From contig NC_079241.1 of NCBI RefSeq assembly GCF_028009165.1, positions 2,604,001 through 2,668,000 of the forward strand: DNA of 64,000 nt, given 5' to 3'. The position numbers and the translations under genes are program-made. Within the stretch, counting starts at the first letter, position 1; every line of letters starts with the position of its first letter. Source of the DNA: Akanthomyces muscarius. Lineage: Eukaryota; Ascomycota; Sordariomycetes; Hypocreales; Cordycipitaceae. This document shows, piece after piece, positions 10,409-21,333 of the stretch. The notes beneath the pieces are model-generated. The model was given only the letters and a program-made list of their open reading frames with translations. It did no database searches and was not told the origin of the DNA.

Positions 10409-11584
10409 TTACCACCGATTCGGCGCGGACACTATATTCGACGAAAACGTCTTGGTCGTGATGGCCGCCTGTGACCGCTCCTTCTCCAGCTTGGACAGAC
10501 CTATCCGGTCGGTCACCGGCGTCGCGTCGATGATGTTGTCAAACTCGTCGTCGCTGGCGTCTTCGCCATCGCCATTGTCCGAGTCGGGCTCAACATTCTG
10601 CTCGGCAAGCTGCTGCGGGCGGGCTATCGTCGCTGGCTTGGCCTTGAGGTCTTCCTCTTCCTTGGGGTTGGCGAATGTCTTTGACGCTAGCACCTTGCGG
10701 CGGATCTCCTCCATGGCCAGGCCATCATCACTGTCGTCGGAAATGGCAAAGGGGTCCTTGTCCTCTTCCTCTTCGTGTGCCTCCTGCGTGCGCTTTCCTA
10801 GGTATATTCCGTCTACGCTTCCTTCTTCCGCATCTGCCTCCTCATCGTCTTCGTCGTCTTCGTCATTGTCGTCCGATGAATCCAGCGGTCGATGATTTGT
10901 ATTGCCGCTGGTCCACATATCGTCGTTTGTCTCTCTGCTCTCGGTGTACTCGCGCTCCAGCTGCGCCATCCAATCCTCTTCCGCCTTCTTGACACTCGCC
11001 GCGTCGGTACAGGCCGCATACTTTTTCAGGAGCGTCTGATTAATCTCTAGAAACGATTCACCGTATGAGAATGGCTCGAGAATCTGCTCCGCCCAATCCG
11101 CGTGACCGCAAATGTAAAAGGCTGCGGCCAGCGCCTCGACGCAGTTGAGTCGCCAGGGCTTGCCGTAGTTGACCGTGTTGGCCGCGACGAGGTACGGCAG
11201 CAGTCGCTCGCACTTGCCCCCAACCTTGTTCCATTGGACCTCTTGCGTGCGCGCCCACGAACACTCGACGACGGCGGCGCCGTACTGGTCCATGAGCTCG
11301 CGGTCGTCGGGCGCCACGACCTGCTTGCCGTTGGGCGTGATGATGACGCCGTTGTGCCGTTGTCCCATGTGCAGGTCTCGCATCATTCCCAGCCTCATCA
11401 GTTTCTTTCCCGAGCATCGTTTCGGGTCGCAGTGGCCAAGGTCCCAGCAGGCAGCTTTGAATTGAGGCTTTGTGCGACCGCCCTCATCGTCTGGTCCCTC
11501 GCCGCGGGGTCGTGACGAGCCGCCACCGCGACCGCCGCCGAATTTCTTGCCGCGGCCGGCGAAGTCTTTTTTGTGTCGCACCAT
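10409..11584 (-). CDS. tsr3: TSR3, 18S rRNA aminocarboxypropyltransferase
   Basis: Tsr3 adds the aminocarboxypropyl group from S-adenosylmethionine to the hypermodified pseudouridine of 18S rRNA, a late cytoplasmic step of small-subunit maturation. It is a single-exon gene of 391 residues, ATG at 11582-11584. The N-terminus is basic and Gly/Arg-rich. The conserved core runs from about residue 45 to 200 with WDLGHCDPKRCSGKKL, VECSWARTQEVQW, RLLPYLVAANTVNYGKPWRL and EALAAAFYICG. The C-terminal half is acidic and low-complexity (runs of E/D), as in other fungal members. It converges with mitochondrial IF2 and diverges from the GGA gene. Confidence 0.95.
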   Translation of the reverse strand: MVRHKKDFAGRGKKFGGGRGGGSSRPRGEGPDDEGGRTKPQFKAACWDLGHCDPKRCSGKKLMRLGMMRDLHMGQRHNGVIITPNGKQVVAPDDRELMDQYGAAVVECSWARTQEVQWNKVGGKCERLLPYLVAANTVNYGKPWRLNCVEALAAAFYICGHADWAEQILEPFSYGESFLEINQTLLKKYAACTDAASVKKAEEDWMAQLEREYTESRETNDDMWTSGNTNHRPLDSSDDNDEDDEDDEEADAEEGSVDGIYLGKRTQEAHEEEEDKDPFAISDDSDDGLAMEEIRRKVLASKTFANPKEEEDLKAKPATIARPQQLAEQNVEPDSDNGDGEDASDDEFDNIIDATPVTDRIGLSKLEKERSQAAITTKTFSSNIVSAPNRW

Positions 11585-12212
11585 GTCAGTTGTCGGTCTG
11601 TTATAGGTTTGCCGGATTTACCCAGTATTCTGGCCGTGGCGGTGGAAGATGCAGCGTCAGACAACTTTTTCCTAGTAGTTGCGACGAAAATCGTCTACTG
11701 GTACTGGTAGCCCCGCCACCTTTCACCCCACCTTAGCACAAGGCAGGCCTTCCGCTGATGTTGCGGGTGAAGCACAGAGACAAGTAGCTGTTATTGAGGT
11801 GAGAGCTAAGTTTAAATAGCTTAAAATAATATAGGATGCGTATAACGTATTGGCCTATAAACAAAATTCTGCATTTTGGAAACCCTTGGCAGGCAAAAGT
11901 ACCCGTGTGCCTAACAGCTCCGCGCCACCGCCCCAGCCTGCGTGTCCACAGAGAGGGGAGTGGCCAGGCGAGCTAGAATCTCGGTTCGTCATCATCACCG
12001 ACTACCTACCTACGAAGGGGGATTGGGGACTCTTACGGCCGCTTCTCTGCATCGCTGCCCATCGATACCCTGTGCAGTTCTCGCCTCTCTGCTTCTCACC
12101 CCCTCTCTCCCCGTTCCGACCGACGCCGAGCGCTAGCGTTACCCGAGTCCTCCGTCCACGGCCCATCATTTCACCTTCGCTCGATCCGTATAGCATCACC
12201 CAACCGCCAGCC
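11585..12212. promoter_or_regulatory. Divergent promoter region, TSR3 / GGA
   Basis: 628 bases between divergent start codons. An ACTGGTAC octamer lies at 11697-11704, about 113 bases upstream of TSR3, and a CTACCTACCTAC run at about 12002-12013, 200 bases upstream of GGA. The last 150 bases before GGA are pyrimidine-rich, as is common near fungal transcription starts. An open frame continues upstream of the GGA ATG but is compositionally unlike it. Confidence 0.5.
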
Positions 12213-14331
12213 ATGGAGGCAGCGTCTGCGCGCGCGGCGGCCCGCGACCGCTGGGGCGAGTACGGCGGCCGGACGCCGTCGCAGCTGGAGCGCTACATCC
12301 ACTCGGCATGCAGCCCGGACAATTACGAGCCCAACTTAGCGCTCAACCTCGAGATCTCGGATCTGGTCAACCAGAAGAAGGGATCGGCGCCGCGCGAGGC
12401 CGCCACGGCCATCGTCAACTTTATCAACCACCGCAACCCTAATGTGGCCCTGCTCGCGCTCAGCCTGCTTGACATCTGCGTGAAGAATTGCGGCTACCCA
12501 TTTCACTTACAGATCAGCACCAAGGAGTTTCTCAATGAGCTCGTCCGCCGTTTCCCCGAGCGGCCTCCCATCCGCGCCACGCGCGTGCAGGCCAAGATTC
12601 TCGAGGCTATTGAAGAGTGGCGCATGACAATTTGCGAAACGAGCCGGTACAAGGACGACTTAGGCTTCATTCGGGACATGCACCGCCTACTGAGCTACAA
12701 GGGGTACATGTTTCCCGAGATTCGGCGCGAGGATGCGGCTGTGCTGAATCCAAGTGATGTACGTTGCAATATTGCTATTGTTTCTTCTCCTTTCCGAAGC
12801 CTAACCATCAATGCAGAACCTTAAATCTGCCGAAGAAATGGAAGAAGAAGAGCGCGAGGCTCAGTCCGCCAAGCTCCAGGAGCTCATCCGACGAGGCACA
12901 CCCACCGACCTGCAAGAAGCCAACCGCCTTATGAAGGTCATGGCCGGGTACGATACGCGATCTAAGACTGACTACCGCGCCAAGGCGGCCGAGGACGTGG
13001 GCAAGATCCAGGCCAAGGCGCGCCTGCTTGAGGAGCGCCTCGAGGCGTTCCGGCCTGGCGACAAGATGACGGACGGCGACGTGTTCAGCGAGCTGGCGTC
13101 GGCGCTGCAGAGCGCGCAGCCCAAGATTCAAAAGATGTGCGAGGAAGAGTCGGACGATCACGAGGCCGTTGCCAAGCTCTTTGACATCAACGACAGCATC
13201 CACCGCACCGTCGAGCGCTACAAGCTCATGAAGAAGGGCGACATGGAAGGTGCCGCCAAGGTAGCCGCCGGCGGCCCGACACCCTCGCAGACGGCGACGG
13301 TGGGTAGTTCATCGGGTGGCGGTGCGGCGGCCGAGCTCTCGTTGATAGACTTTGACGCCGACGCGGCTGAGGCCAACGGCAGTTCGTCGCAGGCTGGCGG
13401 CACACAAGGCGTTGAGAACGACCTCCTCGGCCTGGATATTGGTGGCGATGCAGGCAACTTTGGACAGGGTGGCAGCATTGCGCTCGGATTCGGTGCCAAC
13501 CAAAGTACGTGCACCAACGTCAAACGAAAATGATAAAGACTAACAACACGCAGATATCCCTGGCCCTGCGCTGCTGTCTTCGTTAACAGACAACAGCAAC
13601 GCCAGTAACAACAATAGCAGTAACATTGCCGCGTCGGGGAGCAGCAGCAACCTCAGCAACCAATTCATGTCGTTTGCCTCGCCATCTGCATCGCAATCGA
13701 CGACGCCAAAGCCTGGCGCGGCCGCTGTCGCTGCTCCTCCTCCTCCTCCAGTTTCCGATCCGTTTGCCGCCTTTATGTCGCAGCCCAAAAACACCAGTGC
13801 TGGCAAGCAGCCCGCCGAAGACGACGAGTGGAACTTTTCCTCTGCGCTCCCTGAATCGTCGACACAGCAGCAGCAGCAATTCCCGAGAGAGCATCGGGCC
13901 ACAATCACCGACGGCAGCATCCGCGCCGAATACCTGGCCAACCGCACCACGGCGTCGTCGCCTGCCATTGACATGCTATTTTCGTTTTCAAATAATACCG
14001 CACAACCCATTTCCGAGCTCCATTTCCAGCTCGCCGTGACAAAGGTAGGTTTCCAAAGCAAGGAATAGTTCGAAAGCGAGGGGAAAGAAGAAGCTAACGA
14101 GGAACCCAACAGGGCTACGAACTCAAACTCAAGCCCCAGACAGGCCGCGACCTGGCGCCCAAGCAAAGCAAGGGCGTCACGCAGCAAGTTGCCATCCACC
14201 ACGCCCCTGGAAGCAACGGCAGCACACCGTCAAAAGTGTCATCGGCTAAGCTGCGCTGGCGAGCCGCGTACAAAGTTGGAGGAGAGAAAAAAGCTGAAAC
14301 GGGCGAGATTGCTGAATTTAGCATTGCCTAA
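12213..14331 (+). CDS. gga: GGA clathrin adaptor (VHS-GAT-GAE)
   Basis: GGA proteins are ARF-dependent monomeric adaptors that sort cargo from the trans-Golgi to endosomes. I read exons 12213-12758, 12817-13504, 13554-14044 and 14113-14331 (647 residues); all three introns have GT-AG ends and join in phase. A VHS domain covers about residues 18-160 (SQLERYIHSACSPDNYEPN, LALLALSLLDICVKNCGYPF). A GAT domain follows at about 185-320 (RTKSDYRAK-like ARF-binding region, here RSKTDYRAKAAEDVG). The hinge is Ser/Asn/Ala/Pro-rich with acidic patches such as LIDFDAD. The C-terminal gamma-adaptin ear starts near residue 540 (ISELHFQLAVTK) and ends with GEIAEFSIA. The ATG at 12213 sits directly before the VHS domain. 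Confidence 0.93.
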
Positions 14332-15067
14332 GGAGAAAAATTGGCTGTGTTGGACGTTTTTTTTTTTGTCTAGAATTTTTTCCGTCATGTATTCAAGATG
14401 GGACAAAGGACAGTTCTACGAACGCTATCTTTTGTCGTTTTTTTTTTCTTGCAAGCAAGAAAAGAGCTAGAAGCGATAATCCCATTTTATACATCTCACA
14501 TACTCGTGTGCTTCCACTATCCAAGCAAAGCGCATATAGATATTAAGAGTGCATTATGATAAATTTTACGGCGAGCCAAACATCTAAGCCACTGCCACGC
14601 AACAAGCTTCAGGGCAGACAGAAGCTCAAAAACACAACACCCATTCTCATCATACGTCTGTGCTACACCTCGGATCACATCAACAGATTTAAAAACAAAA
14701 AAGCAACCGTCCAACCAGCCAGCCCACAAGCAACAATAGTACATTGTACCAAGACAATACGCAACATGGATAGACAGCCGTAGCCGCAAAGACAGCAAGT
14801 CCTTGAACAAGAAATCTGGAGAAAAAAACCACACATAGAAAACCAGAACCAACTAAAAACTTCATGAGCCGTGGAAAGCTAAGCGGCAGTCGTGGAACAG
14901 AAAAAACGAGACATGTTAACCACCCAAACGCCTCTTTCCCTCCTCACATCTTCGGACAAAAGTGAAAACCCCGTTTCCCAGAGCGATGGAATAGAATAAA
15001 ATAATGCAGCATGACTCCTCGCGAATGCAGAAATAGTACACATTGATTGGTCCCCTCGAGGACCTCT
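14332..15067. other. Convergent 3' flanks of GGA and hpc2
   Basis: 736 bases with long T runs after the GGA stop, fitting two 3' untranslated regions. No gene-like open frame or RNA gene was seen. Confidence 0.6.
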
Positions 15068-16848
15068 TTAGACGCCGAGCTGAATGGGTGCCGGGCTCGG
15101 CACAACGTAATTGCTCGTCGGCGTCTTGGGCACCTGGGCCATGGATTCGCGCTCCGCCTTTTCCTTTTCGCGCAGCAGTCTCTCGGCCTTTGTGATGCGC
15201 GGCTTGCGAACGATGCCGCCGCGGGATCCGGGGCCGCCGCCGCGACCGGTGCCAGCGCCGCGCGTCGAGCCTCCGCGTCCACCACGACTGCCGCGACCGC
15301 CGCGACCGCGTCGGACAGGACCTTCAGTGCTGTGTCGAAAGTTAGCATGGACTCGTGCAAGATGATTGACAGGTAAAAGACATACCCGGCTGGAGGCTTT
15401 TCGACCTCGGGAACCAGCGGCCCAGAGTAGACGAAGAAGCCGTCACGGCTGGCGGCCGCCTGTGCCTCCCAGAGCATCTCCGAATCGTCGACAAAATCGT
15501 CTTCGACGTCGTATTGGTCCTCCTTGAAATTGCGCTTCTTCTTGGTGGGCTTCGGCTGGTTGTCAGTGCCGCTGGCGCCAGCGACTTCGGGGTTGCTACC
15601 CTCGCCGTCAGACAGGTCCACGGACATTTCGTCGCCAGATTCTCTTCCCGACTCGATTCGTTCGAGGTTCGCCGCCGCCGCCGCAATGCGCGCTTTGCGG
15701 TCTCGGTTAGCCGCCAGACGCGGATGCAGGGCATCCCAACCGTATCGGTCCTCTGCGAGTCGCAGGAAGTTTACGTATTTATTCGTCTCGCCGCTGGATA
15801 TGGGGATGCTCAGAACAATCGTAGGCACGTCGGCCTCCTCGCCGGGCTTAGCTTTGCCAAAATCGAGGATGGAGCGGCCATCGCCCTCGGTTCCAAAGTC
15901 GTCGAGATCTGTTCTGGGAGTCGATACGCCGGTGTGCTTGGGGGACACTTTTCTAATAGGACCATTGGCAATGGTTGTGAAGTTCGAAGGGTTAATGACA
16001 GGTCGCGGCACATCGAGTGCCTCTGACTTTTCGGGCGCCGGGCGAGCAGCAAATGGCCGCGGCGGTTGATTCGAGGGCGAAGCCGGCAGAGGTCTCTCGT
16101 CTGGAAGGCGGGACGCGGGATAGCCATTGCGCGAGTTGGAGGGCGACATGTTGGGCGCGGCCGGCTCTAGCAGACTAGCGATGGAAGGAGACTTGTTGGC
16201 GTGGGTAGGCGGTCTGGGAGAGCCGGCGGCGGGCGAATACGCATTATACGGGGGCGCATCGCGCGCAGATCCCGAGATGCCTCGGATCGGGTCGTAGCTC
16301 TGGCCGCTCGTGCGGACAGGAATAGATGCTGCTGGCGGGGGGTCATCGTTGAGAATGCCCTGCAGATAGCCTTCGCGCTTGGGCATCTTGGGCGACGAGC
16401 GAGCTTGCGTGGGAGATGTTTGCAGGAAGCTGTGGGAAGTGGAGTTTGGCGAGGCGCCTGCGTGACCGGGGGTTCGTGAGACGTCGGAGTCGTCCTGCTC
16501 CGTGTCGGTGAGGATAGCCTTGCGCTTGCGCTGAATGGGGGGCGCATCAGGATCGCGCGGTTTCCTAGGCCGCCGCGTCTTGGTCTCGGCATCCGTACTA
16601 GGCTTAACAATGGTGCCGGGCTTGCGGCCGGGCTTCTTGCGCGGAACGCCAGCAGCCGTGAGCTGCACCCACTTGCCCTCAACCAAACCATACTTTTTCT
16701 CTTGGAGCTTGCCGCCTATCATGACGCTCGTAGGCGGCGGCGGAGGCGGCGGCGATTCATTGGCGGGTTTGGAGCCAGGAGGCTGGTATTGTTGGAATGT
16801 GTTTTGCTGTGTACGACGCTGGTCGTTACTAACGACAATTTCGTCCAT
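15068..16848 (-). CDS. hpc2: HPC2-like HIR histone chaperone complex subunit
   Basis: Hpc2, the ubinuclein family, is a subunit of the HIR complex, which deposits H3-H4 outside replication and represses histone genes. I read exons 16848-15386 and 15329-15068 (574 residues). The 56-base intron starts GTATGT and ends ACAG. The N-terminal 300 residues are Pro/Ser-rich with an AT-hook-like KKPGRKPG and a nuclear-signal-like QRKRK. The diagnostic Hpc2-related domain is near residues 440-490: KKRNFKEDQYDVEDDFVDD, then SEMLWEAQAAASRDGFFVYSG. The second exon is Gly/Arg-rich (RGG repeats), then a short charged helix (KPRITKAERLLREKEKAE) and a Pro-rich end. If the intron were read through, the frame would continue into a tail with different composition. 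Start ATG 16846-16848. Confidence 0.9.
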
Positions 16849-17120
16849 TGTGTCGGCCGTTATATGTGTGCAAGAGTCGGCGAGGATGGATGGGAGTAGG
16901 CTGATGTGTAGCGGTTGCACGAGGCGGTGCGACCGGAGCGGACTGCGACCAACGGCGAGAGGAGATGAGGGATGTAATTAGGTCTTGGTCGGTATCAATG
17001 ACACATGGACAAGGTACAAATCCCAAACAAAAACGCAATGGTTGAATGAGTGGCAGCTCGCCGTGCAGCGTGGCAGCTTGGGCGACCGATTGGCTGCAGC
17101 AGGGTTGCGCTGCTGTGGGT

Positions 17121-17144
17121 GGGCGCGGGCGCGGGCGCGGGCGC
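17121..17144 (+). repeat. GGGCGC tandem repeat (4 units)
   Basis: Four perfect hexamer units, about 275 bases upstream of the hpc2 start. It is GC-alternating, so it may form Z-DNA or act as a GC-box array; both are inference. Confidence 0.85.
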
Positions 17145-17711
17145 GGCGAGTGGTTCGAAAAGAGGACGCCTGGAGAAAGTGGGGCTGCCGCAACAGTCGT
17201 GCTTGGGAATAGCTTCACTTGACCAGCAGCGACAGGCGCCAACGCCAAACGGGCACCAAAATGAACGACGCGAAAGGGGAGGCAGGACGCGGTCGTGGCG
17301 TCGATTCGAGACGAGAAAAATACAGAGCGGCTGTCAAAGCACAAAAAAAGCCGCTCCAAACAACGAGTCAGATGGGGCGACGTATCGAAATCGATGAAAA
17401 TCGAAATGTCGATTGCGGCGATTTTGTGTTGATTTTTTGCTGTGATGTGGCCGATGTGTAGGAGTAGAGAAGTGAGAAAGGGGGCGGGAATGGCACCGAG
17501 GGGGGAAAGCGAGAAAGCGGATGGACGAGATGGGGCAAGTAGGTTTTTTTTTTTACTGGGCTCTACGGGCTTGGGGATGGTTACAATTGCTGGCACTTTT
17601 GGCTGGTTAATTGCTAGTTGTAATAATATACGGGGGTGCCGTGGCGCCAGGCAAAGGAAAAAGGTCAGTGGAATAATAAGGAATCGTCGGGGTGGGATGG
17701 CATGGCGGAAT

Positions 17712-17737
17712 GGGGGGGGGACGGGAGGGGATGGGGG
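17712..17737 (+). repeat. G-quadruplex candidate
   Basis: Four G tracts of 9, 3, 4 and 5 bases are separated by loops of 2, 1 and 2 bases. That meets the standard intramolecular G4 pattern with unusually short loops. Confidence 0.75.
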
Positions 17738-19541
17738 ATGGCGAGGAACTGTTTAGACAAGAAAGGCATATACACCAAAGATACAAACACCAACGAAATA
17801 GACCCGCCAGACGGAACGCGAAATATACAAAGGGTGCAATATACGACATGCGCAAATCACCAGCGCAGCCTCGGCGCGTTCCAGGTACCGGTGGGCGATG
17901 GAGCTGCCAATGTTTCGGGGGCAGGCAAGTAGAAGCAAGTAACTCGGTTCCCTTGGCTTATTGCCCAGTGTCAGGTGGCCGGCGGGCTGTATTCCAATTA
18001 CGAAATGCGCCAGAGACAACTAGGTAGTTTTTTGCAGAGACGGGAGAGGAGCGAAAGCAAAAAAGCACGGGGACGCACAATGGCTTTGAATGGGGCGGCG
18101 CCGGCAGCCCCAGGGAATAGCCTGGCGCTGGCAATCTGGCATTTGCTGGTGCTTTTTCTCGGGGGGGTAGGGTGGCAGCTGGGCCGGCCTGGGCTTGGGC
18201 AGGGCGGGGAAAGGCCAAAATGCAACCGATGACCGACATGGTGGGGGGTAGGCATGCAGGGGTGCCGCTAGCAACAGCCTTGATACTGCAGCCAGCATCT
18301 GCATGAGTAGATTAATGCAAAGGAAGGAGGTGAGTGTAAATTATTCAAAACACTTGGCATATGGTTTTCCGCATTTTTCCAGTTGTGCCATCTCTCCATC
18401 TACTCTTTCGATGCAGACACAACCCGACGAACCCCTCCCAGCCACCTGGCACTGCAGACCCCTGGGACCAATTCCAGGTGGGACCCCCCCGTTATCCTAC
18501 CAGATAAGCGCGTGCAGGCCAGGTCACCATGGCGGGCCGCCTACCTACGGTCCTCTCAATGCATACAACTGTACTCCGTACACGAGGAAGGAAGGGTTGG
18601 GAGGGAATCTACTTCTACCTTTAAGAGTCCGTTGTTGCATACCTACGTACACGTATTGATCCTTCTCACTTCACATGCCTCTGCACGCCTTTACCAAGCA
18701 GTTCCAATGGATAGTATGTACACCTCACCGCACTAGGCCCTAACGAGACATTCTTTCCGCGTCGCATCAATTGATTATAGTCACACGCTACCCGGCTCCC
18801 TTCAAATGGCCCAAAAGCGCCAGCCGTCGTCCGTTTCCCTCGTGCGTGCTTTCGCATTTTCTCAGGACTTCACTCTGGCTACTACCCTGTCGTGTCTCCG
18901 ATCAGCTGCGTTTGCAGCGCGCTGCCGGATCGCCGCCGTACGTGTCTCGGCAATGTAGAGGAAGCTTTTACGAGCTACAAACAGAAAATTTTACAAACAA
19001 AAACTTTCCAAAAAAGAAATCGCTCCCTCCCGTCCACCATCAAACGTCACGTCGTCGCCGGTGAAACAGGCACAAGCCATCCGCCTCCCGCCTCCCTGTC
19101 CCACGCCCACCCAAGGCTCCGTCCCGTGTGAAATCTGGCCTGGAGAATGGATCGGCGCTAATGCAGGTGTGGCGGTGCACCCGCGTCTCAGGCTCGAAAA
19201 AAGCTTATGACAACTCTTCGTCCACGTCCTTTCTACTTTAAGAAGCCATTTGCAGCCCACCCGGATGCGAGCTGTGCTCTGTTTTATCATGGATGATTTC
19301 GCTTATGTTTAGTGCTGTTTTCTGCGTTTTTTAGCTCAGGTTGGGTTAGTGCTCTCTGTGCACTGCTTCTGCGTGCCTGGGAACTAGCTCTGGCACCACG
19401 TAAACACCAGCGAACCCTACCCTACAGTCTGACTTCATCTTTTGACAGACTCGTTTCACGCCCGTTGCGTTTTCGCCGGCGTTGGTATTCTGCCAGGCTC
19501 TAGTGCTGTCTTTGATTAACCGTTCTTTTTTCTTTTTTTTC

Positions 19542-19561
19542 TTTTTTTTTAAAAAAAAAAA
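19542..19561. repeat. T9-A11 inverted homopolymer
   Basis: Nine T followed directly by eleven A, preceded by further T runs. It is a perfect hairpin-forming homopolymer junction and prone to length error. Confidence 0.85.
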
Positions 19562-20188
19562 CCATGCCTGTGCTTCTCCTGGTGCAAGTTTCTAAAAACT
19601 TGTCGGGATTGTGTAAACCCAATTCGTGGTAAGTGCTAGGAGGACGAAGCGCGGCATCCTCTCGCAATACCAGCCAGCAGCAAATGCACCAGAAGGAAAA
19701 AAGAAATGCGCAGTACATTACGTTACCGTCGCACCGGTATTACTCGCATCATAAAGTCGACATTGCATCTTTCTGCACCTGTCGGCGAAATGGTGGTGAC
19801 GAAGTCACGTGACCGACACGTTCCCCTCCCCGCTGCACACCACTCGCACAAAAATAGACATGCCCGCAATTGGACGCCCGCCGACTGGGCGGATGTGGGT
19901 ATCAGATGCTTGTACACGTTAATAAGCCTCACACAGCTCTCGCCGCCACCACCAAGCATGCTCCCAATTTCGCCGTATTTCTAGCAACTGCGCTTTTTTA
20001 TAAAATAACAACATGCGCGTCGTGCCACAGTCTGTCAGAGGAACAAGTGGTATCAAGTGAATATATTGCGAGATCCTTGCCTGGCATGCTTCCTGCGGCT
20101 TAATATTACACAACCGAAACTCATGTGGCAGATCAATGGACCAGACGGAAAAAACTTAGTTTCCCGTTTCCTTTTCGAACTCGAGAGC

Positions 20189-20195
20189 AAAAAAA
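20189..20195 (-). terminator. Pol III terminator of tRNA-Ser copy 1
   Basis: Seven T on the minus strand, starting 9 bases after the discriminator base of the tRNA. This is the normal RNA polymerase III stop. Confidence 0.8.
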
Positions 20196-20204
20196 GAACT
20201 CTTT

Positions 20205-20338
20205 CGACAAGAGCAGGATTTGAACCTACGCGGGCGAACCCATGTGATTTCTAGTCACACTCCTTCTATAGATGGATTAGTAAGGCTCACAGATGGTGGA
20301 GCAAGATCAGTTACTTACAACCACTCGGACACCTTGTC
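20205..20338 (-). tRNA. tRNA-Ser(AGA), copy 1, with GT-AG insert in D-loop
   Basis: On the minus strand the acceptor stem GACAAGG pairs with TCTTGTC (one G-T pair), discriminator G. The D arm is TCC/GGA, the anticodon arm TGTGA-CTAGAAA-TCACA with anticodon AGA, the long variable arm GGG-TTCG-CCC and the T arm GTAGG-TTCAAAT-CCTGC. With 20266-20318 removed, the tRNA is 81 bases and canonical for class II tRNA-Ser. The A box (TGTCCGAGTGG) is intact before the insert and the B box (GGTTCAAATCC) after it. The gene would decode UCU and, with inosine, UCC. Standard tRNA finders allow introns only near the anticodon and may miss or misfold it. Confidence 0.88.
20266..20318 (-). other. Spliceosomal-type insert in tRNA-Ser copy 1
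   Basis: A 53-base insert between GGTT and AAGGA of the D-loop. It starts GTAAGTAACT, has ACTAATCC as a branch-site match about 11 bases before the end, and ends CTATAG. These are the same signals seen in the protein-gene introns of this window. Splicing has not been shown. Confidence 0.75.
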
Positions 20339-21293
20339 GTTATTTAATTGGTTGATGAGTAACCGTCTTATTTGATTATAAGAAGGCTGCAAGCCATAAA
20401 TACATGTCGGTGGACGGCTGTGGGCCACTGGAAGCTGTCCGGCGTGTCTGGTTGGATGGATGGTCGCTAGCAAACAGCAAAACGGGTTATAGTGGAGATA
20501 ACCGAAATCAAGTGGGACTACCGCTGCCGAGAAGGTAGAAAATAGGCTTCGGCGGAATTGATTGCAGTCGTGCATGGCAGGAATAGATGCAGATTGAAGG
20601 GACGGCATATCGGTAGAGCTGGCAGAGAAAAAGCACGAGCTACCCAAGAGAAGAGATATCAGCTCGATTTTTTTTGCTCTTGCACGTGTTTATATTTCAA
20701 TACTCGTGCCCATTGTTGCCAGCTCACTCAAAAAAAGGGTTTGTTCGTGTGGCTTTCGAAGACTATCACTACCGCCTTCAAGTTCAGATCGAGGGGCAAC
20801 AGCTGAGATGACAAAAAATCACCGAAAAACTGATCAATTAAGAACGGAGGACAGAAAATTCCGGAACGCCAAGATGATCATATTTGTCAAACTCCTTACC
20901 CTCGTCAGCTCTGTTCGTGAAGATATCAACAGAACCTGCCACCGCGCAACCTGGGAGAAGAATACCTCAATGAAGGTATAACTCACAAGGACTAATTACT
21001 GTATCGAAGAGAATCTTCAAATATGGATATTGATATTCTGCTAAAATCTAAAAAGAGAGACAAAACATGGCGCAACAAAACACGACAATGGACAGCTGTT
21101 GAGAGTGGAAACCATGTATGTTTAAATATATTTCCCAGTAAATACAAATGATTGCGTCGATTCGCGTGCTGCCTAGGCTACTAATGATCGAAAATGAATT
21201 AAAGCTACTTATTTTTAGTTCGTGGAGTCGATCTAGTGTAAGAAAACAGATGTTGTCATGTAGCTAGAGTCGTTTGCATCATCAACGTCGACA

Positions 21294-21301
21294 TTACGTC
21301 A
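21294..21301 (+). promoter_or_regulatory. CRE-like site upstream of bli-3
   Basis: TTACGTCA, an ATF/CREB-type bZIP site, lies 119 bases before the bli-3 ATG. Stress-activated ATF/CREB control of bli-3-type genes would fit, but this is inference from one site. Confidence 0.45.
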
Positions 21302-21325
21302 CGTACCACCACAAGCAACCTGACT

Positions 21326-21333
21326 TATAAAAG
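21326..21333 (+). promoter_or_regulatory. TATA box of bli-3
   Basis: TATAAAAG, 87 bases upstream of the start codon and 25 bases after the CRE-like site. Spacing and sequence fit a TATA-driven inducible promoter. Confidence 0.6.

Larger units (their letters stand above)
16849..20188. other. Gene-poor stretch upstream of hpc2
   Basis: 3.3 kb without a supportable protein gene. Short open frames are numerous but show no domain. It contains a GGGCGC tandem run, a G-quadruplex candidate and a T/A inverted run (listed separately), plus CTACCTACG near 18541. The part nearest hpc2 is probably its promoter and leader. Confidence 0.55.

Noticed and set aside
20205..20338. Explaining the tRNA insert as an ordinary tRNA intron
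   Set aside because: The insert is in the D-loop, not next to the anticodon, where the eukaryotic tRNA splicing endonuclease cuts; both copies instead show GT-AG ends and branch sites.
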